Below are positions 5,910 through 11,922 of a stretch of DNA of 14,957 nucleotides, piece by piece; the first letter of the stretch is position 1, and each line of letters starts with the position of its first letter. The stretch spans positions 1-14,957 of the forward strand of contig CAZTRC010000016.1 of assembly GCA_964615845.1 (NCBI GenBank), written 5' to 3'. The notes beneath the pieces are model-generated. The model made no database searches. It had not been told where the DNA came from and saw nothing but the letters and a program-made list of their open reading frames with translations. The position numbers and the translations under genes were made by a program. The stretch is from CAYRQF01 sp964615845. GTDB lineage: Bacteria; Patescibacteriota; Minisyncoccia; Phycocordibacterales; CSBR16-119.

Positions 5910-5957
5910 GAGGCAAGGGGTTATGTCCGGTTTTAGCCTGGACGGATTTATTCAAGG
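5910..5957 (-). promoter_or_regulatory. structured cassette leader, copy A
   Basis: Reading the minus strand: CCTTGAATAAATCC, then hairpin GTCC-A-GG-CTAAAA-CC-GGAC (5943-5925), then ATAACCCC and the ATG at 5909, 15 bases after the stem. Same order and spacing as 10835-10882 and 12937-12987. The fourth outer pair is C-G here, T-A in copy B and T-G in copy C, and an inner pair is swapped relative to copy B. No Shine-Dalgarno sequence is present. Confidence 0.75.
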
Positions 5958-5974
5958 TTCAAGTCTCGGCTAAT

Positions 5975-6003
5975 ATAATAGCATCTTTTGATAGAAAAGT
6001 CAA
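5975..6003 (-). promoter_or_regulatory. strong sigma70-type promoter of cassette copy A
   Basis: On the minus strand TTGACT (6003-5998), 17-base spacer, TATTAT (5980-5975). The -35 overlaps the yidD stop codon (6002-6000). The predicted start lies about 11 bases before the conserved CCTTGAA of the leader. Confidence 0.78.
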
Positions 6004-6224
6004 GCCTTTGGCACTTCATCGACGCCAGATCCACCCCAAGGATGACAGCGGCCGAGCCGGCGCGCAGAAAGCCAAAAACCCCTGAAGAATCCGTGTTTTT
6101 GGAAAGCTTCGAGAGAATAAGCCGAACAGGTGGGGAAAAACCGGCATCTGACACCCAAAAGTCTGAAAACATGTGAAAAAGTCTGTCGATATAGCCAAAC
6201 TAGGAAAATGGCTAAGTATTTCAT
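6000..6224 (-). CDS. yidD: membrane protein insertion efficiency factor YidD
   Basis: A 74-residue YidD. The diagnostic segment CRFFPTCSAYSLEAFQKHG (27-45) is present with C27 and C33, followed by ARRLGRCHPWGGSGVDEVP with C60. An amphipathic N-terminus attaches it to the inner face of the membrane, where it assists YidC-dependent insertion. Its ATG overlaps the rnpA stop by four bases (ATGA), showing translational coupling in the rpmH-rnpA-yidD operon. Confidence 0.95.
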   Translation of the reverse strand: MKYLAIFLVWLYRQTFSHVFRLLGVRCRFFPTCSAYSLEAFQKHGFFRGFWLSARRLGRCHPWGGSGVDEVPKA

Positions 6225-6556
6225 AGGATTTTGGCTTTTTCGAGCAAAACCAAGACTTCAGCCTCGACTTCAGAAAAAGTCGCTTTTTCCACCCCTTTTT
6301 TGGCAAAAAGTGCCAAAAAATAAGGCTTTTCTGGGTTTTTGAAGGCTTTTCGAAGAAGAGAATACGCGCGGCGACGGATTTTGTTTCGAGAAACCGCCGT
6401 TTTGGCCACTTTTTTGGACACCACAACCGAAAAATGTGTTGATTTTTCAGTGTTTTTCAGAAATCGAAGCGAAAAAAGGCCGCCATTACAGAGTCGGCCC
6501 ATTTTCATCATTTTCTCGAAATCTTCCCGATTTAGCCTATTCGTCTTCGGGATCAT
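6221..6556 (-). CDS. rnpA: ribonuclease P protein component
   Basis: A 111-residue RnpA, normal length. The central RNR motif RNKIRRRAYSLLR (57-69) binds the RNase P RNA, and a preceding strand HFSVVVSKKVAKTAVSRN is typical of the family. It helps the catalytic RNA bind precursor tRNA and mature its 5' end. The ATG at 6556 lies seven bases after the rpmH stop, the universal rpmH-rnpA order. Confidence 0.95.
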   Translation of the reverse strand: MIPKTNRLNREDFEKMMKMGRLCNGGLFSLRFLKNTEKSTHFSVVVSKKVAKTAVSRNKIRRRAYSLLRKAFKNPEKPYFLALFAKKGVEKATFSEVEAEVLVLLEKAKIL

Positions 6557-6563
6557 AAGCTTT

Positions 6564-6725
6564 TTATTTAGCAGATTTAACGCGAGGCTTTGAGACGGTC
6601 AATTTCTTGCGTCCCTTGCGGCGGCGGGCAAGCAAAACCTTCTTGCCGGATGTGGTCTTTGACCTCACCAAAAATCCGTGAGTTTTCGCTCGTTTTCTTT
6701 TTTTAGGATTGTAAGTCCGTGACAT
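6564..6725 (-). CDS. rpmH: 50S ribosomal protein L34
   Basis: A 53-residue, very basic protein. It starts MSRTYNPKKRKRAKTHGF and contains the L34 core VRSKTTSGKKVLLARRRKGRKKL, which follows the universal NP..RKR..HGF.aRm.T..Gr.vl..RR.kGR pattern. It has a C-terminal extension of a few residues relative to the usual 44-47. The ATG at 6725 is preceded by TATACT ending seven bases upstream and by no ribosome-binding site, so the mRNA is predicted leaderless. It is divergent from dnaA, as in most bacteria. Confidence 0.96.
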   Translation of the reverse strand: MSRTYNPKKRKRAKTHGFLVRSKTTSGKKVLLARRRKGRKKLTVSKPRVKSAK

Positions 6726-6732
6726 AAAGGGG

Positions 6733-6761
6733 AGTATATACTAGACACTTAAATAAATCAA
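6733..6761 (-). promoter_or_regulatory. promoter of rpmH-rnpA-yidD, leaderless type
   Basis: On the minus strand TTGATT (6761-6756), 17-base spacer, TATACT (6738-6733), then seven bases and ATG at 6725. This is a near-consensus promoter whose predicted start is the start codon. Confidence 0.75.
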
Positions 6762-6940
6762 TGTGTTGTACGGAAATATTGCTTTTAAAATCAGAGCTCG
6801 TGTATAATTCTATCCAACGAACCCGGAAACCTGAAAAGAAAAAGTTTTCCACCACAATTAACACCTTATCAACACATTCCGCGTAATCCCCAGTTTTTGA
6901 AAACGTAATATACTTATCTTCATAAAATAATTTTTAAACC
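6762..6940 (+). promoter_or_regulatory. dnaA upstream region with DnaA-box-like sites
   Basis: TTATCAACA (6866-6874) differs from the DnaA box TTATCCACA by one base. TTTTCCACC (6845-6853) differs by two. These may mediate dnaA autoregulation or be part of a bipartite origin. Candidate -10 hexamers are TATACT (6910-6915) and TAAAAT (6923-6928), but no good -35 accompanies them. The last 18 bases before ATG are A/T-rich without a Shine-Dalgarno sequence. Confidence 0.5.
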
Positions 6941-8284
6941 ATGGTAGATAATAAACAAATTTGGGAGAGTTGCTTAGACGAAATCGAAACAAGCCTTTCG
7001 CGAGCAAACTTTGTCACCTGGTTTAAGAACACAAATCTCTCAAAGCAAGACGGCGGTACAGCCACGATCAGCGTCCCAAATGAATTCGTCCGCGACTGGC
7101 TCAACACCAAATACAAAAGCATGATTTTGGGCCTCCTGATGAACTACTCGAGCGGTATCCGAAGCGTCGAGTTCAATATCTCCAAGCTCTCGAGCAAGAA
7201 ACAGGACGACGCAGGACAAAACAGCTTCGTCAGCAACGAACTCCCTCTAAAAAACCTCTACGTCGACAAGAAAGACAATTTAAATCCCCGCTACACTTTC
7301 GATTCTTTCATCGTCGGCTCGTTCAATGAGCTCGCTTATGCCGCGTCTCAAGCTATCATCAAAAATCCCGGACACAACTACAACCCATTTTTCATTTACG
7401 GCCCGACAGGGCTTGGAAAAACTCACCTCATCCAAGCGATAGGGAACAGTATCAAAGAAAGTTTCCCGTCCAAGGAAATTCACTACATTCCCCTCGAGAA
7501 ATTCGCCATCGACTATGTGAATGCTCTCAGGAACAACAAGCCAAACGAATTCAAACAAAAATACAGAAAATATGATGTCCTAATCATTGACGATGTCCAG
7601 TTCATCTCAAACAAAGAAAAGACCCAGGAAGAGCTTTTCCACCTTTTCAACAGCTTGTACGAGAACAACAAGCAAATAATCTTCTCGAGCGATAAACACC
7701 CAAACTTCATCCCAGGCCTTGAGGATCGTCTCCGCTCCCGCTTCGGTTCCGGCATGATTGTCGACATCACCGAGCCCGACACTGAGTCAAAAATGGCCAT
7801 AATTAAGGCTAAACTCGACGAAAATGGACTTGCTCTCGGCGAAGACATCATCGAATACGTCGCCTCGGCCATCTCCGGAAGTGTCCGCGAACTCGAAGGT
7901 AGTCTCAATATGGTTATTTGCCAAATCCAGCTCAAAAAGAGAGATTTGAATCTCGGGGAAGTCAAAAAACTTATCAAAAACAACATCCGGCCGAATAAAA
8001 ACGTCTCAATCCAAAATATTGTAAAAGTTATTAGTGATTTTTATGATATCCAAGAAGAAAGCGTTTATGAAAAGACCCGTCGCAAGGAAATCGTCCACGC
8101 CCGCCAACTCATCATGTATGTCCTTCGAGAAGACTTCAACATCTCTTACCCTTTGATTGGCCAAAAGCTTGGTGGTAAAGACCACACGACCGTCATCCAC
8201 TCGTGTTTGAAGATCAAAAACGACCTCAAAGAAAGTCCAAAGCTCGTGGCCGATCTCGAACAGCTCAGGGCGATGTTGAAATAG
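6941..8284 (+). CDS. dnaA: chromosomal replication initiator protein DnaA
   Basis: A 447-residue DnaA with all domains. Domain I (about 1-75) is IWESCLDEIETSLSRANFVTWF, followed by a short linker. The AAA+ domain has Walker A GPTGLGKT (154-161), Walker B LIIDDVQF (214-221) and the arginine-finger region GLEDRLRSRFGSG. The C-terminal DNA-binding domain carries the signature GGKDHTTVIHS (411-421). It binds DnaA boxes, opens oriC and recruits the helicase. The ATG at 6941 gives the correct N-terminus. It is followed by the 229-base oriC candidate and dnaN. Confidence 0.98.
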   Translation: MVDNKQIWESCLDEIETSLSRANFVTWFKNTNLSKQDGGTATISVPNEFVRDWLNTKYKSMILGLLMNYSSGIRSVEFNISKLSSKKQDDAGQNSFVSNELPLKNLYVDKKDNLNPRYTFDSFIVGSFNELAYAASQAIIKNPGHNYNPFFIYGPTGLGKTHLIQAIGNSIKESFPSKEIHYIPLEKFAIDYVNALRNNKPNEFKQKYRKYDVLIIDDVQFISNKEKTQEELFHLFNSLYENNKQIIFSSDKHPNFIPGLEDRLRSRFGSGMIVDITEPDTESKMAIIKAKLDENGLALGEDIIEYVASAISGSVRELEGSLNMVICQIQLKKRDLNLGEVKKLIKNNIRPNKNVSIQNIVKVISDFYDIQEESVYEKTRRKEIVHARQLIMYVLREDFNISYPLIGQKLGGKDHTTVIHSCLKIKNDLKESPKLVADLEQLRAMLK

Positions 8285-8448
8285 TGTGGGTAAGTTGTGG
8301 GGAAATATATGTAAAACTTGTTGAGTAATAAAAGTTGTTCAGTCGCGGGTGATAGTTTTGAAAAAGATTGAAAGTTTCAGGGTTTTGGTACACAAGTTTT
8401 AAACAGGGCTGTCTCCGAAAAAACAATAAGGCGTAAGGATTTCTCGGC

Positions 8449-8457
8449 TTATCAACA
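8449..8457 (+). promoter_or_regulatory. DnaA box next to the unwinding element
   Basis: TTATCAACA has one mismatch to TTATCCACA and is identical to the site at 6866-6874 upstream of dnaA. It lies 13 bases before the TAR tract. Confidence 0.6.
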
Positions 8458-8470
8458 GTTTAAACAGGGT

Positions 8471-8485
8471 TAATAGTAATAGTAG
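8471..8485 (+). promoter_or_regulatory. DnaA-trio-like unwinding element
   Basis: TAA-TAG-TAA-TAG-TAG is five consecutive trinucleotides that fit the DnaA-trio rule (read 3'-5', purine-A-T/A), known from Bacillus subtilis as the sites where DnaA loads on single-stranded DNA. GGG and an AT-rich tract (TATATATAAA) follow, and a DnaA box precedes it in the right orientation. Confidence 0.65.
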
Positions 8486-8513
8486 GGTATATATAAACTT
8501 TTAAACAACACTT

Positions 8514-9614
8514 ATGAAACTAGAATGTTCGCTCGACAAATTAAAAGAAGCGGTTGGTAAGGCAGAGAAAATTACCGGCAAAAATTCGACACTCGAAAGC
8601 CTGAAGTCTATTCTCTTTATCGCTTCGGGTAAGAGTCTTAAAATCCGCTCGACGAACCTGTCTCTTGGCCTCGAGATCGAAATCCCGGCCAAGATTGAAA
8701 AAGAAGGCGAAGCCATAATCGCCGGAGATATAATTAATAACACCCTTTTCAATCTCGGTAGTCAAGACAAAGTCATTGTCCTTGAAAACACCGAAGGCAA
8801 TCTCCTCCTAAACAACAAAAAGACTAAAGTCTTGATTAAAAGCCTTTCGTCCGAAGATTTTCCAACTATTCCAGTCGTCGAAGGTAAATCTTTCGAAATC
8901 GAAATCGAAAAATTCATGGACGGCATCAAATCAGTCTTCTACAGCGCGGCTGTAGCCGACATCAAGCCGGAAATTTCGAGCGTCTACATCTATAACCAAG
9001 AACAAGACCTATTTTTCGTCGCGACCGACTCGTTTCGCCTAGCCGAGAAGAATTTGAAAATAAAAAATTTGAAAGAACTCGATGGCCTCATCATCCCGTA
9101 CAAGAACGTGACCGAGATAATAAAGCTCCTGAGCGACATAAAAGGCGAAATGAAGGTCTTTTACAACAAAAACCAGGTCTCATTCGTTCTGCCTGGATTT
9201 TATCTAACCTCGCGCCTCATAGACGGCGTGTTTCCAGACTATCGCCAGATCGTGCCGAAGGGTTATAAGACCCGGGCGATAATCCTGAAGCACGACCTCA
9301 TGGACGCCATCCGTCTCTCAAATATATTTTCCGACAAGTTCAACCAGATTAAAGTTTCGGTCGACCCGAAAGCGAAGAAGTTTGAAGTTTATGCCATCAA
9401 CAAAGACGTGGGGGAAAACAAAACCGAAATCGACGGTGCACTCGAGGGCGACCCGATCGAAATGAGTTTCAACCATAAATACATCTTGGATTGTTTTCAA
9501 TCAATCACCGAAGATTCGGTTGTTCTAGAGTTTAGCGAAGCAAACAGGCCGGTCGTCCTTCGTGGCAACGGCGACAAATCCTTCCTCTATCTCATCATGC
9601 CGATGAATAGGTAA
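8514..9614 (+). CDS. dnaN: DNA polymerase III beta subunit (sliding clamp)
   Basis: A 366-residue clamp of usual length with three repeats of the clamp fold. It starts MKLECSLDKLKEAVGKAEKITGKNSTLESLKSIL and ends with the classic C-terminus LYLIMPMNR. Internal landmarks are FVATDSFRLAEK and SRLIDGVFPDYRQIVP, which line the partner-binding groove. The dimer encircles DNA and tethers the replicative polymerase. The ATG at 8514 has no Shine-Dalgarno sequence. It follows oriC and precedes a DciA-like gene. Confidence 0.98.
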   Translation: MKLECSLDKLKEAVGKAEKITGKNSTLESLKSILFIASGKSLKIRSTNLSLGLEIEIPAKIEKEGEAIIAGDIINNTLFNLGSQDKVIVLENTEGNLLLNNKKTKVLIKSLSSEDFPTIPVVEGKSFEIEIEKFMDGIKSVFYSAAVADIKPEISSVYIYNQEQDLFFVATDSFRLAEKNLKIKNLKELDGLIIPYKNVTEIIKLLSDIKGEMKVFYNKNQVSFVLPGFYLTSRLIDGVFPDYRQIVPKGYKTRAIILKHDLMDAIRLSNIFSDKFNQIKVSVDPKAKKFEVYAINKDVGENKTEIDGALEGDPIEMSFNHKYILDCFQSITEDSVVLEFSEANRPVVLRGNGDKSFLYLIMPMNR

Positions 9615-9620
9615 AACTTG

Positions 9621-9688
9621 TCCTGTTAGAATTTCGGCGAACAGGATAGAATCAATAAAGTTATAAGTTTTAAAAATTTCTAACAGGA
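9621..9688 (+). promoter_or_regulatory. competing hairpins before the DciA-like start codon
   Basis: TCCTGTTAGAA (9621-9631) is perfectly complementary to TTCTAACAGGA (9678-9688), whose last base is the A of the ATG. The first seven bases can instead pair with AACAGGA at 9640-9646, giving a local hairpin with a 12-base loop. The two pairings exclude each other: the long one hides the start codon, the short one frees it. No terminator T-run follows either. Confidence 0.55.
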
Positions 9689-9948
9689 TGCACTCAAACA
9701 TCTCCAATTTTTTAGAGAAATTCAAATCGGCTTTGGCTGATGGAGATGATTTGCGCGTGGCGGTGTGCACAGCCGTCGAAGAGACAACTAAATTTCCCCT
9801 CGACAAAAAGCACGTTTCCTTTCGGGGAGACTGTGTCGTGATCAAGGCTGATACTTATCTCAAAACCGAAATATTTTTAAACAAAGAAGAAATTCTCCTC
9901 TCAATCCAAAAATCCTGTCCGCAAAAAATGATTAGGGATATTATTTAG
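9688..9948 (+). CDS. small DciA/DUF721-like protein
   Basis: An 86-residue protein directly downstream of dnaN. The half from residue 43 (VSFRGDCVVIKADTYLKTEIFLNKEEILLSIQ) follows the DUF721/DciA core: short strand, gap, strand of alternating hydrophobics, then a helix with xxEIxxxKxxIL. It lacks the N-terminal and C-terminal extensions of classical DciA. DciA is the ancestral loader of the replicative helicase DnaB and often lies near dnaA-dnaN, which fits. The assignment rests on pattern and context only. The ATG at 9688 lies at the end of an inverted repeat. Its 3' end overlaps the convergent regulator gene by eight bases, with no terminator between. Confidence 0.65.
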   Translation: MHSNISNFLEKFKSALADGDDLRVAVCTAVEETTKFPLDKKHVSFRGDCVVIKADTYLKTEIFLNKEEILLSIQKSCPQKMIRDII

Positions 9949-10708
9949 AAGTGGTTTCAAACTTTTTTTCCTTCGAAATACTCCAAATGGAATCGAACAT
10001 TGATTTGATGGTTTTCGATAAGTCTCGACTCTCGACAAGAAATCCAAAACTGTCGGCTTCACGAGAGATAAAGGCGACATTGTCGCCAAAAATAAATATT
10101 GAATATGGAGTGTCGAAAGTTTCTGGTGCGTAACGCACGCTTCGTAGATTCTCTGGATGGTCGCCGTAGTTGTCGCGAACGACTTCGGTTGATTCCATAC
10201 GAATACTAAAACTCTTCATTCCTTTTCCAATACGCCGCTTAATAAATTCATCCAAAAATTCTTCGCCAACCGTCGCCACCAAGTCCGTAACCGAAGCGAT
10301 GTAATACAAATCTTTACCGACGACCAACATCTCTTCATAAATTGATTGGACGCCTGACTTACCATTAAAAACTCGTAGCTTCGGCCGGTCTGATTTCTTC
10401 GTCATGATTTCTTGGAGCCCCGAGACAATATTTTTCGCCATCGACAAACTTTTCTCGGCGCGCTCAACGATCTTGTTTGGATGTCCTGGAACATAAAGAG
10501 TTTTCCTACCAACAGGCACACTCGTCGCTAAACCCTTTTTAATGAGTTCGTCGATGATGAGGTAACATGTCGGCCTTTTGATACCAGTTTTCTGAGCAAG
10601 GCCGGCAATCGAAGCCTGGCCGGTTTCAAGTAGCGCCAGATACACCGCAGATTCTTTCTGGGTCAGACCGGTCGTTTCTAAGTTTTTAGTTAGGTTGTTT
10701 TCAGCCAT
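9941..10708 (-). CDS. TrmB-family HTH transcription regulator (module 1)
   Basis: A 255-residue protein. The N-terminal winged helix (about residues 8-75) reads GLTQKESAVYLALLETGQASIAGLAQKTGIKRPTCYLIIDELIKKGLATSV, a close match to the TrmB pattern. A helix (about 80-105) follows, then a C-terminal domain (KLRVFNGKSGVQSIYEEML...) of the type that binds ligands in TrmB relatives. The ATG at 10708 is chosen. A TTG nine bases upstream falls in the operator. It is divergent from the receiver-like gene at 10883. A palindrome TGTCAA-N5-TTGACA (10712-10728) covers its predicted transcription start, suggesting autorepression. It probably controls the divergent operon. Confidence 0.85.
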   Translation of the reverse strand: MAENNLTKNLETTGLTQKESAVYLALLETGQASIAGLAQKTGIKRPTCYLIIDELIKKGLATSVPVGRKTLYVPGHPNKIVERAEKSLSMAKNIVSGLQEIMTKKSDRPKLRVFNGKSGVQSIYEEMLVVGKDLYYIASVTDLVATVGEEFLDEFIKRRIGKGMKSFSIRMESTEVVRDNYGDHPENLRSVRYAPETFDTPYSIFIFGDNVAFISREADSFGFLVESRDLSKTIKSMFDSIWSISKEKKFETTSK

Positions 10709-10728
10709 AAATGTCAACTATTTTGACA
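10706..10728. promoter_or_regulatory. palindromic operator candidate, module 1
   Basis: TGTCAA-CTATT-TTGACA (10712-10728) is a perfect 6-5-6 palindrome at the predicted start of the regulator mRNA. The wider half-site CATAAATGTCAA (10706-10717) recurs in exact inverted form as TTGACATTTATG at 10793-10804, over the -35 of the divergent promoter. Confidence 0.6.
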
Positions 10729-10734
10729 AATAAT

Positions 10735-10763
10735 ATTTTATACTAGAAACCCATATTTTGCAA
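10735..10763 (-). promoter_or_regulatory. promoter of the module 1 regulator
   Basis: On the minus strand TTGCAA (10763-10758), 17-base spacer, TAAAAT (10740-10735). The predicted start is at about 10728, at the edge of the palindrome, leaving a leader of about 20 bases. Confidence 0.6.
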
Positions 10764-10792
10764 GGGTTTATAGACTGTACAAGATATTATTA

Positions 10793-10821
10793 TTGACATT
10801 TATGAAAGAGAATGTTATTAT
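10793..10821 (+). promoter_or_regulatory. strong promoter of operon 1
   Basis: Consensus -35 TTGACA (10793-10798), 17-base spacer, TATTAT (10816-10821). Predicted start about 10828, just before the conserved leader. The -35 lies inside an operator-like word repeated in the regulator promoter. Confidence 0.82.
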
Positions 10822-10834
10822 ATCTCCATAAGCA

Positions 10835-10882
10835 CCTTGAAACCAACCCGTCTTGCGAAAGCCAGACATAACACCTACGACC
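10835..10882 (+). promoter_or_regulatory. structured cassette leader, copy B
   Basis: CCTTGAAACCAACCC, then hairpin GTCT-T-GC-GAAA-GC-C-AGAC (10850-10867), with a GAAA tetraloop, then ATAACACC and ATG at 10883, 15 bases after the stem. Relative to copies A and C the outer stem has T-A in place of C-G or T-G, and an inner pair is C-G in place of G-C, so pairing is kept while sequence changes. Confidence 0.75.
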
Positions 10883-11338
10883 ATGACCAAGCGCATCCTC
10901 GTCATCGAAGACAACCAGAAGCACATCGATGACGCCAAAGCCTTCTTCGCGGATAAGCCTGAATACCAGGTGGAATATGCGGAGAATGGCGAAAAGGCCT
11001 TTCGCCTCCTTAACAACCCATCCAACATTTACGATGGGGTGATTACTGATATCTTCATGCCTTGGGGTGAGCATTACCCATCGGAGCAGCCTGCAGGTTT
11101 TGGTATCGCCATATTGTGTTGTGACATGGGAATACCCTGTGTCATGAACACTGCTGGACACCATCACGGGCAGAAGTATCAGTGGATTCACTGCTTAAGC
11201 ACGTCGGGCAGTCTCCGGCCTAAACTTGGGGGTATGATCGACGGCGGTCTACAGGATATGGGCACTGAGGCCGACACCAAGCGTTGGAACTTCGTCGAGA
11301 TGAGCCTTAAGGAGAAGATGAACCAACCCAAAAGCTGA
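10883..11338 (+). CDS. orphan receiver-like protein (copy 1)
   Basis: A 151-residue single-domain protein like a response-regulator receiver. It shows strand KRILVIEDN with acidic E9/D10, the phosphoacceptor-type D56 in DGVITDIFMP, and T90 in CVMNTAGHH in the place of the switch Thr. It then departs from classical CheY: the segment NTAGHHHGQKYQW is the best conserved part shared with copy 2 (HHGKNFQW). No output domain exists, and no histidine kinase is encoded in the window. The ATG at 10883 follows the structured leader. A TTG further upstream lies within the leader hairpin. The last two codons and stop (AAAAGCTGA) belong to the shared 3' tail. A 35-base stretch near its start (10886-10920) is identical to copy 2. 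Role unknown. Confidence 0.82.
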   Translation: MTKRILVIEDNQKHIDDAKAFFADKPEYQVEYAENGEKAFRLLNNPSNIYDGVITDIFMPWGEHYPSEQPAGFGIAILCCDMGIPCVMNTAGHHHGQKYQWIHCLSTSGSLRPKLGGMIDGGLQDMGTEADTKRWNFVEMSLKEKMNQPKS

Positions 11339-11441
11339 AAAGCTCGCGGGACGAAGCAGTGGCCGAACTAGTTTTTGGCCCTACTTTTGAGGACTTGAAG
11401 CAATTCGAGTTTTCAAAGAGTGGAACAGCACATTCACAAAA
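11324..11441 (+). repeat. cassette 3' tail, copy 1
   Basis: About 118 bases, matching 13414-13529 with seven substitutions and two single-base indels by eye. It begins in the last codons (CAACCCAAAAGCTGA). It holds AGCT-GAAA-AGCT, the hairpin GGCCGAA/TTTGGCC (11361-11380), and a long hairpin (11384-11418) whose top stem is CTTGAA-GCAA-TTCGAG with a GNRA tetraloop. Differences from copy 2 mostly keep pairing. Confidence 0.85.
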
Positions 11442-11452
11442 AACACAAAAAG

Positions 11453-11920
11453 ATGGCAGCAGCGAAAGCATTATCACGACTTGAACAAGAGCGGCTCGTC
11501 GAGTGGGTGAAAATTCTCGTCACTATCCGCAATTTCGGAGGATGGATCAATTGTCCAGAAGAAATTCATGAAGCATTGAGTGGTATAGGAGGAGATGCAA
11601 ACAATCTTGATGATCCAGAGCTAGGTGAACTCCTTTTCATGACATTCGATGTTGATCCTCACGAAGATAATATGCGCTTTAGTATTTGTTCGACTTTTTA
11701 CACCGGCAACAAGGCGAGCATAAGCGGTCTTCAGTACGACAGGCGATATGATAGTGCAACTGCTCCCGAAGTCGAGAAACTCCTCGATGGCAACCTTGGA
11801 TTCAAAGGAACCTGGAAACAAGTACTTGCTCGACTACGAAAAATTTCCAGGATCATTGAAAGGGTCTACAACCGAGAAGGGGAGCACGGTAAGATTTTAG
11901 TACCTCTTCCACCCAAGTGA
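11453..11920 (+). CDS. hypothetical protein, second gene of operon 1
   Basis: A 155-residue soluble protein that I do not recognise. It starts MAAAKALSRLEQERLVEWVKILV with an amphipathic helix. A mid-part rich in acidic residues follows (GGDANNLDDPELGELLFMTFDVDPHEDN). The C-terminal helix is basic (WKQVLARLRKISRIIERVYNREGEHGK). No catalytic motif, signal peptide or membrane helix is visible. The ATG at 11453 is preferred. A GTG at 11420 in the same frame lies inside the repeated tail and would add 11 residues that have no counterpart after tail copy 2. It follows the receiver-like gene in the same operon and is closed by hairpins and a terminator. Confidence 0.75.
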   Translation: MAAAKALSRLEQERLVEWVKILVTIRNFGGWINCPEEIHEALSGIGGDANNLDDPELGELLFMTFDVDPHEDNMRFSICSTFYTGNKASISGLQYDRRYDSATAPEVEKLLDGNLGFKGTWKQVLARLRKISRIIERVYNREGEHGKILVPLPPK

Positions 11921-11922
11921 GC

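Larger units (their letters stand above)
8285..8513 (+). other. oriC candidate between dnaA and dnaN
   Basis: The region combines DnaA-box-like sites, a repeated trinucleotide and an AT-rich tract in the order of a bacterial unwinding region. Minus-strand boxes TTACCCACA (8293-8285) and TTCCCCACA (8304-8296) lie near the dnaA end. TTATCAACA (8449-8457) lies near dnaN, followed by ACAGGG, the TAR trinucleotide tract (8471-8485) and TATATATAAA. There is no reading frame or terminator. The location next to dnaA supports the assignment, and a GC-skew switch would confirm it. Confidence 0.7.

Noticed and set aside
10853..10882. TTG start of the receiver-like gene at 10853
   Set aside because: It lies inside the conserved leader hairpin. 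The other two leader copies place the start codon 15-16 bases after the stem, which here is the ATG at 10883.
11420..11452. GTG start for the operon 1 second gene
   Set aside because: It lies inside the shared tail. The equivalent frame after tail copy 2 does not lead into the next gene, so the 11 residues are probably not coding. Kept as an alternative only.
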